A stretch of 64,000 nucleotides of DNA from Sclerotinia nivalis (taxonomy: Eukaryota > Ascomycota > Leotiomycetes > Helotiales > Sclerotiniaceae): the NCBI GenBank assembly GCA_029531795.1, contig JAPEIS010000013.1:1054001-1118000 (forward strand), written 5' to 3'. Shown here one piece after another: positions 1-15,502 of the stretch (position 1 is the stretch's first letter; each line of letters begins with the position of its first letter). The position numbers were made by a program, and so were the translations under genes. The notes below the pieces were generated by a model. The model did not search any database. It was given only the letters and a program-made list of their open reading frames with translations, and was not told the DNA's origin.

Positions 1-1483
1 GATTGACAAATACACATATGCTCCCGAAACTCAAATCCAAGCCGGTACGTTGTTGGCGATTGGTATAATGAACTCTGGAGTACGAATCGATTCTGATCCT
101 GCTCTCGCCCTTCTCGGTGAAGAGGAGAAGCTCAACCACGATAATCCTCTTGTTAGAGTTGGTGCCATTATGGGTCTGGGTCTTGCCTATGCTGGATCAA
201 ATAGAGAACAACTTCTAGAGCTTCTCTTACCTATTGTTACCGACACATCTGTGGAAATGCAAATCTCCGCCATGGCAGCTCTTTCTTTAGGTATGATATT
301 CGTTGGGTCTGGCAACAGTGATATCACTTCAGCTATCTTCCAAACTTTCCTTGACGATGATCGCAAATCTCAACTTAAGGACAAGTGGACTCGATTTATG
401 GCTCTTGGTTTAGGTTTATTGTTCTTTGGACAACAAGAGAACGTGGACGTTATTCTCGAGACTCTGAAAGCTGTTGATCACCCCATGTCTAAGCCAACAG
501 CTGTTTTGGCAGAGATTTGCGCTTGGGCTGGAACTGGAACAGTTTTGAAGCTCCAAGAACTTCTCCACATCTGCAATGATCATATTGAAGAAAGTGATGA
601 TAAGAAGGGTGATGAATTACTTCAGGCTTATGCTGTCCTGGGTCTTGGTTTGGTCGCTATGGGAGAAGATGTTGGTCAAGAGATGGTTTTACGTCAATTT
701 GCTCATTTGATGCACTACGGTGAAGCCAATATTCGAAAAGCAGTTCCTCTCGCCATGGGTCTACTAAGTCCTAGTAACCCACAGATGAAGGTGTATGATA
801 CATTATCTCGATACAGTCACGACAACGACAACGATGTTGCGATTAATGCTATCTTTGCTATGGGTCTTTTGGGTGCTGGAACCAACAATGCTAGACTTGC
901 TCAATTACTCCGACAATTGGCTAGCTACTACCACCGCGATGCTGACGCCCTGTTCATGGTAAGAATTGCCCAAGGTTTGCTTCACATGGGTAAAGGAACT
1001 CTCTCCATCAACCCATTCCACACCGACCGCCAAGTACTTTCACGAGTGGCAGCCGGTGGTCTTCTTTCCGTCTTGATCGCCATGATCGATGCCAAACAAT
1101 TCGTCACCACTAAGTCACATTACCTCCTATACTACCTCGTCACAGCCATGCACCCCAGGTTCCTCGTCACTCTTGATGAAGATCTTAAACCCTTAACAGT
1201 CAATGTTCGGGTCGGACAAGCTGTTGATGTCGTAGGTCAAGCTGGCCGTCCTAAGACCATTACTGGTTGGCAAACACAGAGTACCCCTGTACTTTTGGCG
1301 TATGGCGAAAGAGCGGAATTGGAAGACGAACAATATATCAGTTTGAGCAGTAATCTGGAGGGATTGGTCATTTTGAGAAAGGTATGTTGATAATCTTATA
1401 TGATGCGCGCTGTATTATGTGATTATGAGAATGCTAACTAATGTACGCAATAGAACCCAGAGTGGGAAGATGGAAAGAGCTAG
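1..1483 (+). CDS. RPN1: 26S proteasome regulatory subunit RPN1 (PSMD2), C-terminal half, 5' end outside window
   Basis: Non-ATPase base subunit of the 19S regulatory particle; in this family it docks ubiquitin receptors and shuttle factors. The gene is open from the window edge (frame of base 2), so the N-terminal half is missing. Exon 1 runs to 1381; an intron at 1382-1453 (GTATGT...AATAG) is followed by a ten-codon last exon, 1454-1483, ending NPEWEDGKS-stop. Alternating helical PC-type repeats rich in Gly/Ala/Leu are visible (GLGLAYAGS, AMAALSLGMIF, MALGLGLLFFG, YAVLGLGLVAMG, IFAMGLLGAG). The conserved C-terminal block follows (HYLLYYLVTAMHPRFLVT, GWQTQSTPVLLAYGERAEL). It converges on MLH1. 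Identity is by recognised family sequence; the last intron is supported by frame and the conserved RKNP join. Confidence 0.95.
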
Positions 1484-2439
1484 TGTGTTGAGAAACGAAA
1501 AGAAAGAAAGGAAGGAATATTAAACTAGTGTATTATAATGGTTGGGAGGGTGGAGGGGCTACAGTAGTCGACATGCATATCATGTTCCCTTGAAACAGGG
1601 AAGATATGGGATAACTACGAAATGAAAATGGAAATGAAAATGATAGATGATTTGCGATGATTAGTTCGGATTGATGAGATTGAATGTCTTTGTGAAGCTG
1701 ATGTCGTTGTGATATGATATCATTTTTTATTTTTTATGCATAGATGAGAGGAATTCTCGTAGTAGGTATACTTGTTTGTTATCATGGTAGGTAGATAGCT
1801 AGGTAGGTAATCCTACCGAACAATCATCAAAGCAACATTGATAGTAACCCAACACAGCACTTAGTAATAAACAGCATAAAATAAAATAAAACAAGAAGAT
1901 AATTATCATCTACTTTAAAGAATGTTACATATAATCAAGTCGCAATGCCATCAGTGTAATCTTAAATTTGACTGGTAAGATCTTGCTAGGGCAAGTTGGT
2001 AAGATCTTATTACATAGATAGAGTAATACGGAGTGGAGTATGTTTTGTGTATTTATTATAGATGGTTATTATAGATGATGAAGCGTGATGAAGCTTGTGT
2101 CTCTTCGGATTGTAAGAAAAAAGAAAGAAAGAAATGTTGTTTTTGAGCTCGGTTTTGCAATGGTGTGCTTGGAAATTATGCTATAATATGCTATGCTTAT
2201 GCTATTAATCCTGTAATTACATTGTGATTTGATAGTCTAGCCAGTCATGTAATGCGATGTGAAATATACATACATACTATGCTCCCATCTCTTTCCATCA
2301 ATCCCTTTGAAATATAATATAGCATAGCGAAATTCACTCATCGATATTAACACATTCTCATTCTGCCCATCCATATCCATATCCATATCTATATCTCCGC
2401 CATCCACATCCCTCATCCCCCCAGAATATAAACCCACAT
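1484..2439. other. Convergent intergenic region RPN1/MLH1
   Basis: AT-rich 3' flanks of two convergent genes. It holds short simple tracts, a GTAG-type tract near 1787-1814 and CCATAT units near 2368-2394. The open frame on the minus strand at 2237-2446 is partly made of that simple repeat (DIDMDMDMDG) and is not supported as a gene. Confidence 0.6.
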
Positions 2440-4788
2440 CTAACACCGTTCAAAAACCCTATACAACCCCTTCAAATTCGCCACTTCGAGCACCGCACCC
2501 CCCATCAACTCCCTCGTCGCAATCAACCTCGCTCGAAAAGCAGGGAACAATACATCTTCCACCATTTTCCTCACCGCATCCCTCCTCTGTTTAATTTCCG
2601 GGGCGATGAAAGTTTCTCCTCCCGTTTCACTTTTTTCTCCTCCCTCGCGTTGAGGATCCTCCGGGCCAGGAGATGGAGGTAATTGTTCCGGAACATAGAA
2701 TTTAGCTAATTCTTGTAGGAAAGTGGAAAAACATTCTTTTTCGTTGGTCCAGTTTACGTGCGGACCTAGACGGAGGAGAAATTGGGGAAGTTTGGAGAGA
2801 GCCGGTGTGTAGTTTTTGAGGAGGAGGGGAATTGCTTCGAGGAGACCATCAGCGGTGATAGAGAAGGAAAAATATTCCTGTAACATTTCGCGACGGGAGA
2901 TGAGTTGTTCAGAGACAATTTCTACTACATCTTTTATTTCGAAATCATCTTCGAGGGAGGTATTGGATGGCGCAGTCGCTTTTTCGTGGGTGGCTGCGAG
3001 GGTTAGGAGGGAAGTGAGGGATAAAGGGGGATCGAAGCGGATTTGACCGAAGTTTCCGAAGTCGGTGAGGCCGACTTGGTAGAAGAAGGCAGAGGAGATG
3101 GCGGCATAGTCGACGAGGAAAAGTTTTACACCGGATTGAATGGCAGCAAGCCGGCGGCGTTCATCAACGATACCGACGAAAGTGTGACTGGCGAATATTT
3201 CGGTTAGTGTGTTATGCATGGAGTCGCGGACAGAGGCGCGAAGCTCTTTGATGGTCATTAAGCGGCAGATGATAGGCTCGCGGTCGGTGTAGGTATATTC
3301 TACATCTTGGGAGCCGGGGGTTATAGTGCTTCCCGAGGGAATGGGTGTATCGTCTCTAGCAGCGGCTGCTGCTTTGGTGCTGGGTGGAAGCATAGTGGTG
3401 ATTTTGCGGAGTTTCGAATCTGTCCGGACAAGATTATTTTCGTAAGGTCTGGTCGTGGTTCGGGCTTTTTCCGCTGCGGCAGAGGCGGCAGGATCAAGCA
3501 TGTCTGCTACTAGTGGTGCTTGAGCTCCGGGAAGAAGGGTTTGGGTCATGAAGTTTCGACTTCTGTCTACATCTGCGAGCTTTATTCGGATGTCGGTGCA
3601 TATCTTCTCGATAATCTCTTCTTCATTGAGGAAGTTTACCTCTCGTTTGGTGGGGTGAATATTGACATCTAACCGTTGTGGCTCGATCTCAAGATTGAGG
3701 TATGTGAAAGGATGACCACCTTTGGGGAGGAATGCAGAATATGTCTGCTCGATAGCTTTTCGGATGGCCGTCGACTCAACCGAACGATGGTTGATGAATA
3801 AAAGTAACGTTGTCTTCTTGACATGATAATTTGCATTAGTTGTCCAACCTTGAGCAATAAATCCCCATCGTGGATCAGCAGACTTGAACTCGATTAGCTC
3901 ATTTGCTACTCCACTACCATGAATTTGTCGAATACGATCCACAGTGGAAGAAGCTATCTGCGTTGAGATTGTCGTGCTAGCCTCTCCATGTTTCTTACAG
4001 CTAAAGGCTACCCCATCACAATGAATAGCATATCTCCCCACAACGTCAAGGATTTTGTTATACTCTTCAGATGCTGATCTGAAAGCACGACGACGAGTGG
4101 GTACATTATAGAAGAGATCTTCCACCGTGATTTGTGTACCGGGACGACCAGCAATGGGCTTTGGATCCGAACCTTGACCAGGCTTTGCAGGTATTAAACG
4201 ACCACTATCATAATGTGCTCTGAAAGCACAATTAGAATCCTTCGTCCTTGTTGTGACAGTAAGATGTGCAATATGACTAATACTGGCTAAAGCTTCTCCA
4301 CGGAAACCATAAGTTCCAATCGATGCCAAATCTTCAAAATGCTTGAGCTTGGAGGTTGTAAACCGTTCACATAAAATTGCCATATCTTCTTTCTGACAAA
4401 ACTTAGCTCATGTACCAAGAAAGCTTCGAGGGAAAACTGAGACATACATTGATTCCATGTCCATTGTCAGTGATTTGTAATAACTTCAAACCACCATCTT
4501 TAACAAGCACCTCAATAGATGTTGAGCCCGCATCAACGGCATTCTCGATGAGTTCTTTAAGCGCGTGTACTGGAGCTACAATAATCTCGCCTGCTGCAAT
4601 CTTGTTGACTACATCGGGATCCAATGCCTGGATAATAATCAGCAGACGATAATAATTATATTGGATGAGCTCCTAAAACTCACCTTGATACGCCTAGGGG
4701 CGGTGACTTCTGAGAGTTCATCTTCAGCTTTTCTTTTTGTACCTCTGGATGATTCTGCCCCTGAATCAAGATCCATTGGCTCAGACAT
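2440..4788 (-). CDS. MLH1: DNA mismatch repair protein MLH1
   Basis: MutL-alpha subunit acting in nuclear mismatch repair and meiotic crossover resolution. Three exons are inferred: 4684-4788, 4448-4627 and 2440-4392, both introns in phase 0, giving 745 residues (the family is usually about 750-770). The GHKL ATPase motifs are present: [21 protein letters not shown], and [14 protein letters not shown] in exon 3. The N-terminal transducer domain follows ([21 protein letters not shown] near residue 300). A charged linker precedes the C-terminal interaction domain. The protein ends in FERC, the conserved terminus specific to MLH1, which separates it from PMS1 and MLH3. The first 35 residues are a charged fungal extension before [21 protein letters not shown] element lies about 290 bp upstream. 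Confidence 0.96.
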
Positions 4789-5812
4789 TCTTTTTTTTTT
4801 GGTTTTAACTGCCACTATCCGATCTGCATTAATTGTTGATAAAATATCAGGTGTAGATAGCAGGCAACATTTCGGCTTTCAGACCAGGGTGGTGATGAGT
4901 GTTTAGATTCAAATCAGAATATATTTTGTATAATTCAAAAGTATGAGAGAAGGGATTTTATTGGAAAATATCACGTCTCTCAAGTCTCAAGTGGTATTCG
5001 TTTCGAAATTTAAAAAGAATTAGTGATTATTTCATTCAAGTATTGACCAGAAAAGAACGAGATGCAAATGATGTCGCGCACGTGACAGCCGTGCCCTTCC
5101 TCAAAGCATCATGATTCTGCCGGGCGGTGTATTCACCGGTATGTTCCGCAACATCATTCATTATCTACATTATATATTAAACCTCCCCTGAAAGAATTCC
5201 GTACGACCATGGGATGAAAGTAACCAGCACAAGCATTTCCATCCCAGAGACCAAAAACCACTGCACCTCCAGCTTCCACCACAAAAGCAAATACCACCTC
5301 AACTGCGCGATGTAAATCCATCCGTATCTATATGAGAGGATTGGGATCTGCTTCCAGACGGCAGAAACTATGAATATGAATGTAGATATCGATTCAGTGA
5401 GGGTAAGTTGAGGAATCAGGTATGGACCCCCTGTCATCCGCGTTGAAAATGATACCAGCTGCAACGGCTAGCTAGTGTGACGGGCAAGGCTTGACCACAT
5501 AAGACCTCGATAATTAGCGTATTGTATTGTACATACCGTACCAGGTCGATTAGCAAAAGTTGTCGGCTTATTTATTATTCAGATATTATGTTCATTTTAC
5601 CACTATAATTCTAATTACAATGAGAAGCAACTTTTATTTCTAAAGACAAGTGACAAGGTCAAAATTGGTTGTGCAAATACTAGTACCTCCCAAAACTTCC
5701 AGAAACTACAACTCTCCCCTTCATTACAATTCCAATATCCTCGAATCACATAAAATCTTCACTCGACAGAATTTGTCTCACACCAAAACTTTCAATCGCA
5801 AATCATCCGCAA
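4789..5812. other. Intergenic region between MLH1 and the GMC oxidoreductase
   Basis: MLH1 promoter side and 3' flank of the GMC gene. It contains a T-run just upstream of the MLH1 start (4790-4800) and GCACGTGAC at 5078-5086. A 95-codon minus-strand open frame at 5177-5464 encodes hydrophobic, tryptophan-rich sequence with no family I recognise; I do not call it a gene. Confidence 0.5.
5078..5086. promoter_or_regulatory. CACGTG (E-box/Cbf1-type) element upstream of MLH1
   Basis: GCACGTGAC, the core bound by fungal bHLH regulators of the Cbf1 class, lies about 290 bp upstream of the MLH1 start. Function is inferred from the motif alone. Confidence 0.3.
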
Positions 5813-10095
<4,283 letters not shown>

Positions 10096-10973
10096 TTAGG
10101 TTCTTTTTGAACCTGTTGCCAGAAACAAAACACAGACTGCTATTATTGCAACTGCGATTGTCGTGAGAACCTACAGATGATTTAAAATTAGCATATTCAT
10201 TCGTAGTCGCCGTCTAATAACGGATAGACGGCGCTTGATTCTCCTTAGATGCCGGAACATCTGCATTGCAGACGTTTCCAACCAGCCCTCAAAGTCTTCC
10301 CATCTTCTTCCGCAGATAGGCATCAACCACGCTACTGAGATGGTACCAGCAAACACCTCCTCTACGAAGCCCATGAACTGCAGACAGCAAAAGAAAAGAA
10401 CAACCACTCACCCCTTGCGTCTTCCATCCACTCTGTACAATAGCCACCCTCCGACTATATTTATTAACCGTCTTCATATAATTTCCAAACCCTAAAGCCA
10501 AGCAAACGAGAGACAGCACCCAAAAGATTATGCCAAGAGGTTGGGCCATACGCAGCTCGAGCTGTGTGGGAGTTGACTTTAGGTGGAAAGAGAGAACTAT
10601 GGCTAGGGAGACAATGGTCATGTAGATGGAGAGGCGGAGGTAAGAGAGGAAGGTTCGTTCATTGGCGCAATGATCGCGACAATCGCTGTCGACATTATCG
10701 AAGAGGAGGGGACCAAAGAGCGGAGGTGTGCAGAAGACAGATTCACCGTGGTAGCTAGAAAGAGTTTGTAAGCCGGATATGAGAAGGTTGAGGATATTGT
10801 AAAAGGGGAATATGGAGGTAGATAGAATTAGAATCGGGATTAAAAGACGGTGAAAGAGAAACATACTTGGCGACATCAACAGGTGCGGAACGACGGGGAA
10901 AATAAATTGGTGAGTATAATTCCCGTTGAGGCTCTTGATGTCCTTGCCCTTCTTCCTCTTGAACACGAGCCAT
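10096..10973 (-). CDS. DUF202 domain membrane protein (VTC1-like fold)
   Basis: Small integral membrane protein of the DUF202 family, which includes the membrane domain of the vacuolar transporter chaperone subunits; the precise role is unknown. Three exons are inferred: 10867-10973, 10412-10754 and 10096-10170, giving 174 residues. The hallmark N-terminal block CANERTFLSYLRLSIYMTI is followed by three hydrophobic segments (IYMTIVSLAIVLSF, PLGIIFWVLSLVCLALGFG, and VLTTIAVAIIAVCVLFLATG in the last exon). The conserved GWKTQG/VLTT join supports a 241-nt second intron, long for this window. An earlier in-frame end (10289) would arise if that intron were retained, but it would lose the third membrane segment. 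Residues 1-60 are hydrophilic and probably cytosolic. Divergent from the MATE transporter. Confidence 0.85.
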
Positions 10974-11805
10974 TGCGGATAGATTGGTTTATGAAGAAGA
11001 AAAATCCAAAAGTTATCAATAAAGTACCGGTAGCTCAAAATACCGGGTATGTTCGATCACTCAAGTTTAAGCTTCAAAGCTTCAACGATACCCCAGACTT
11101 TATTCTTAGTGTTGCAGAGTAGCGGATCACAGAATGGCCCAAGCGGGATTCGCGATATCGTTAATCCGCTCCGATTGATTTCACCTCGGATGATAACTGA
11201 TGCTCTGGTGGCTGGTTTTTTCTTTTTCTTTTTCTTTTGACAAATCATATTTTTCATCGCATGAACGTCACCCACTTATCAACTCGATCTAACTCGCCAG
11301 ATCTTATCGGAATTGGTGCTCGGGAACCTTCGCACCCATTCAATCATTTATTCCAAGGACTTTTATTCTTAAGGGAATACTTGCCTATCAGAGTTTAGTA
11401 TTCATAATTTCAATGACATTTCCGGTCGTTGAAATATGCTATTGGATAAGGAATTCTTTTGCCGACAAACATGGTGGATTTGCTTTGCTATGGTGGGGTG
11501 GACCCCCGTTTCCGCTCAACCATGTCAGCGGGCACATGTAAGAAGATGAAAATGGATCGATCGTACTGGGTTGGCCTGGACGGTGAGTGAGTGAGTCTTA
11601 ACTCAATTTCCAATTGAGTTCTGCTTGTGTTGTTTTATATATTTTGATTGACTTTACTTTCCTTCTTCATTTGTTGTCCGCGGGATACGTGTTTGTCAAC
11701 GAGAACATCATTCATTGCATTACGTCAGTTATTACATTATTTTGTGGCGGGAAAAGAGAACCAAGAAAGAATCGGAACCGTAGCTCTTATCAAGCATAAT
11801 CTACA
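10974..11805. other. Divergent promoter region between DUF202 and MATE genes
   Basis: 832 bp between two divergent starts. It holds a pyrimidine tract of T-runs broken by C (about 11217-11239) and a perfect 9-bp inverted repeat at 11600-11620. Short open frames here are not supported as genes. Confidence 0.6.
11600..11620. repeat. Perfect 9-bp inverted repeat upstream of MATE gene
   Basis: AACTCAATT and AATTGAGTT flank a 3-bp spacer (TCC), about 190 bp upstream of the MATE start. It could be a dimeric regulator site or a 5'-UTR hairpin; neither is shown. Confidence 0.5.
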
Positions 11806-13966
11806 ATGTCTTCTTTTCCAGTACCGATCAAAGCTAGGGATGAGGGGCACCTACGTGACTCAATCTCCAGGTCTCCTTTTAGCACTTCATTCATATCTCG
11901 CTCACCTATAGCTCAAGAATCACTTGCGCGAGATTTAGCGGAATATCCCGCAGATGAGGTAGAAACACCAGAGCAGAATGAATGTACTAGCTCTGGGGAT
12001 GAGTCTTCAGAGGCTTCTACAATTCGCCAATCGGAGGCTCAACATTCAATGACGCATTCGTATCGGAGACCAAGTTTTGTGGCATTTGCTGGTACCCGTC
12101 CTGCGCTTACTCCCCAGTTCAAAGATACAGCATGGTTGAGCAAGAAGGAAAGACACGACTCGAGGAACGAGGAAAGGAGTTTATTGAGGGACAATCATCT
12201 AGCTCCACCGAAACATCCCGAGCGAGCGAAGCGAAGCGCCTTCAACCGGTTATACAGGAAATTGTTTAGCACAAAAATACCAAAGCCAACGGGCGATGAA
12301 GAAGCTGGAATGCCATCAGAGACTTCAGCATTGTTACCAAACGGGCAGCACGAGTCTGCGCGTTCACGTCACGAGAGACTAAACAGACAATGGGAAGAAG
12401 CTGTGGCAGCAGGGAAGATCAAAACAACATGGCAACGAGAGGCGAAAACTTTATTGAGATATTCGAGCCCATTGGTAGTGACTTTTGTCCTTCAATATTC
12501 CCTTACCGTTGCGAGTATATTCACAGTCGGACATCTCGGAAAAATAGAATTGGGTGCTGTCAGTTTAGCTAGTATGACAGCAAATATTAGCGGATATGCT
12601 GTCTATCAAGGACTGGCTACAAGTTTGGATACACTTTGTGCGCAGGCATACGGATCTGGTAGAAAAGGTCTAGTCGGATTGCAATTGCAAAGAATGGTAT
12701 GGTTTCTCTGGGCTCTGACTATACCAATTGGCATAATTTGGTTGAGTGCCGAGAAAATCCTGGAGACTATCGTACCCGAGAAACGTTCCGCAGAGCTGGC
12801 AGGTCTATATCTTCGAGTTTTACTATTCGGAGCTCCCGGAATTGCACTTTTCGAAAGTGCGAAAAGATTCGTACAAGCACAAGGATTGTTTTCTGCTACC
12901 ACTTACGTCTTACTTATCTGCGCACCTCTTAATGCTTTCATGAATTGGTTGTTTGTTTGGCAGTTTGAGTGGGGTTTTATTGGAGCTCCAATCGCCGTTG
13001 CTGTGACAGACAATCTCTTACCTGTTCTATTATTTCTATATGTCCGATTCGTGGATGGAAAAGATTGTTGGGATGGGTTTACATGGAGAGCTTTTCATAA
13101 CTGGGGTAAGTTTTAGCTGCACTCTACTTATATAATTCTAACAAGTACCAGGTCCGATGATCAAGCTAGCTCTTCCTGGCCTCGTCATGGTGTTGGCAGA
13201 GTACTTAGCATTTGAGGTTCTAACTTTAGCATCGAGCTACTTTTCCGTAACGCATCTTGCGGCTCAAAGTGTCCTTACTACCATAACTGCGTTAACTTTC
13301 CAAATCCCATTCTCCATTTCTATCGCAGCTTCCACCCGTGTTGCAAATCTTATTGGCGCCACACTCTCAGATGCAGCTAAAACTAGTTCGAAAGTGGTAC
13401 GTAGAGCTTTACCCTTGTGTTCGCAAATTTTTTACATCCCCTTCCCAGAGCCTTTTAGCTAACAAGACTTACCTGTCAGGCCATCTATGCTGCCTGCATA
13501 GTCGGATTATTCAACTTTACGCTCATCTCCTCCCTCCGAAATATTGTACCCCGTCTCTTCACCGACGACCTCGACGTTATAAACATCGTCTCCAGCGTCT
13601 TACCTCTCTGTGCAGCATTCCAACTCTTCGATGCCCTAGCAGCGAATTGTGGTGGTTTACTCAGAGGATTGGGAAGACAGGAGATAGGTGGATATGTTAA
13701 TCTCTTCTGCTACTATGTATTAGCGATGCCAATTAGTTTTGGCACGGCATTTGGATTAGGATGGCAATTAGAGGGATTGTGGTTGGGTGTCGCCCTGGCG
13801 TTGGGATTGGTGGCAGCGATTGAGGGGTGGTTTTTGGTGAGAACGGATTGGGAGCGTGCTGTGGAGGTATGTTTTTGGACTTTCCTTGAACCAGTTACTT
13901 ATTCTGAGAAAATTACTAACGTATATATGATCACAGGCAGCACAAGATCGAAATGCAGCAGGATGA
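11806..13966 (+). CDS. MATE family multidrug/toxin extrusion transporter
   Basis: Cation-coupled efflux protein of the MATE family, fungal ERC1-like branch, expected in the vacuolar or plasma membrane. Four exons are inferred: 11806-13105, 13152-13396, 13480-13866 and 13937-13966, giving 653 residues. Residues 1 to about 205 are a hydrophilic, Ser/Arg-rich cytosolic extension. The membrane core starts at LLRYSSPLVVTFVLQYSLTV and carries family blocks such as GLATSLDTLCAQAYGSG and, in the second half, KLALPGLVMVLAEYLAFEV and DALAANCGGLLRGLGRQ. Twelve hydrophobic segments can be followed, forming two pseudo-symmetric halves. The last exon is only ten codons. No biosynthetic partner is adjacent, so the substrate is unknown. 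Confidence 0.93.
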
Positions 13967-14801
13967 TTTAGTGTTAATGTAAATGAAAACTGGGTGATAA
14001 GGCGCCAGGGCAGAAAATTATAAAATTTATGATGGTTAAAATTTATGGCGGTGGTTCAATCTTAGAGGAGGTTGTGTGTTAAGGAATCTCTACACCTAGA
14101 TTGGTGGTTAGTCTATTTATCTTTAATGGCGACATCTTCTTGGTGAGCATTTTCTTGTTTATTTTCGTCCTTGCAAAAATGATTATATTTGAAACTGAGC
14201 TCTCTTTTTATACATGACCGAGCAGTTGTACTTGTATACTTGTATACTTGTATATACCCCATCTGCGATACATGAGAATGCATGCATATGATTGATAGAT
14301 TGGATGAATATTTATGTGATGCGATGTGATGCGATGTAATAGGATGTTAAAAATGGAATATTTTCTCTAGTCTAGTCTGGTAATGGAAATCTAGACCCCT
14401 TAAAATCGAATAGCTGATGGATTAACTGTTTACTAGGTGATGGATGAATTAACGAAGTGAAGTAAAGCAATAATAAAGTCTACAATCCGAGAGATATACA
14501 TCAAAAGTTCTAAAAGACTTAATGGGTTATCATCTCAGGTTATTGTCTGAGTATATATGTTCGTATATTTGATAAGATCTTATTTAAATGAGATTCTTAT
14601 ATAATATATAAATAGAAAATAAAAAGAAGAGAAAGTTTTTACCCTTTACTTTAAGGATGAAGTTTATAATACGATAATATGAAAATTTTATTAAGTATAA
14701 AAATAAAAATAAAGATGAAGATAAGGATGAGGATAAAAATAAGAATAAGGAGATTTCTTAGTTTGTTATATTTTGTTGTTTGTTGTTTATAATGTAAGAA
14801 T

Positions 14802-14802
<1 letters not shown>

Positions 14803-14880
<78 letters not shown>
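14803..14880. repeat. Minisatellite, ATGATGA x about 11
   Basis: Eleven uninterrupted copies of the 7-bp unit ATGATGA in a gene-free AT-rich segment. Perfect identity between copies suggests recent slippage. Confidence 0.95.
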
Positions 14881-14881
<1 letters not shown>

Positions 14882-15460
14882 TCAATAACAGTGATTAAAA
14901 CGATTGATTAAATATATTCTTATTTCCTAGGAATGGATATTGATAATGAATTTATTAATGATCGATAAGCATTTCAATAATAATTATCCACAAGGTTTAT
15001 ATATATTCTAAACACTAACTAACTTCACGAAATATTTCAAAACCTAAGGCGCAATATATAAGATACTCAAATCATAAAGATATAAATGAGCAGCTAGAGT
15101 AGATATTTGTGGATATATAATATAGTACATCATCTTTCGCCATGTTTTAGGAATCTGCATAGATATGAGTTGGTAAGGAGGGGAGCTCGAGGGGGGAATT
15201 TATAGAGGAATCTTGTGCGAAGCAGGTATAGTAAATGAAGTTCGATATATTGTTTCCTCCCAAGTACTATATTAAACCCCCGTTAACCCAAAACACAAGA
15301 ATAAAATTCCACCACTCATCACGCATGACCTTGAGTCAGGAGTTCATATTATCATACCACTGGTACTCTGTGAATCCTACTTGTATGCAGAGATAGATCT
15401 TGAAGTAAATCGCAGGTCTTTTGGCGCAGTTTTTTTGAAGGTTTATAGTTGGAGGTTGGC

Positions 15461-15502
15461 TGTGGTTGTGGTTGTGGTTGTCGTTGTGGTTGTGGTTGTC
15501 GT
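15461..15502. repeat. Hexamer tract TGTGGT/TGTCGT x 7
   Basis: Seven hexamers in the order GGT, GGT, GGT, CGT, GGT, GGT, CGT at the variable position. The apparent poly-valine open frame through it (15381-15605) is a product of the repeat. Confidence 0.9.

Noticed and set aside
2237..2446. 69-codon frame downstream of MLH1
   Set aside because: Its Asp-Met run is produced by the CCATAT simple repeat.
5177..5464. 95-codon minus-strand frame rich in hydrophobic and Trp residues
   Set aside because: No recognised family, no splice partners, and it lies in the flank between two genes; hydrophobic composition follows from T-rich DNA.
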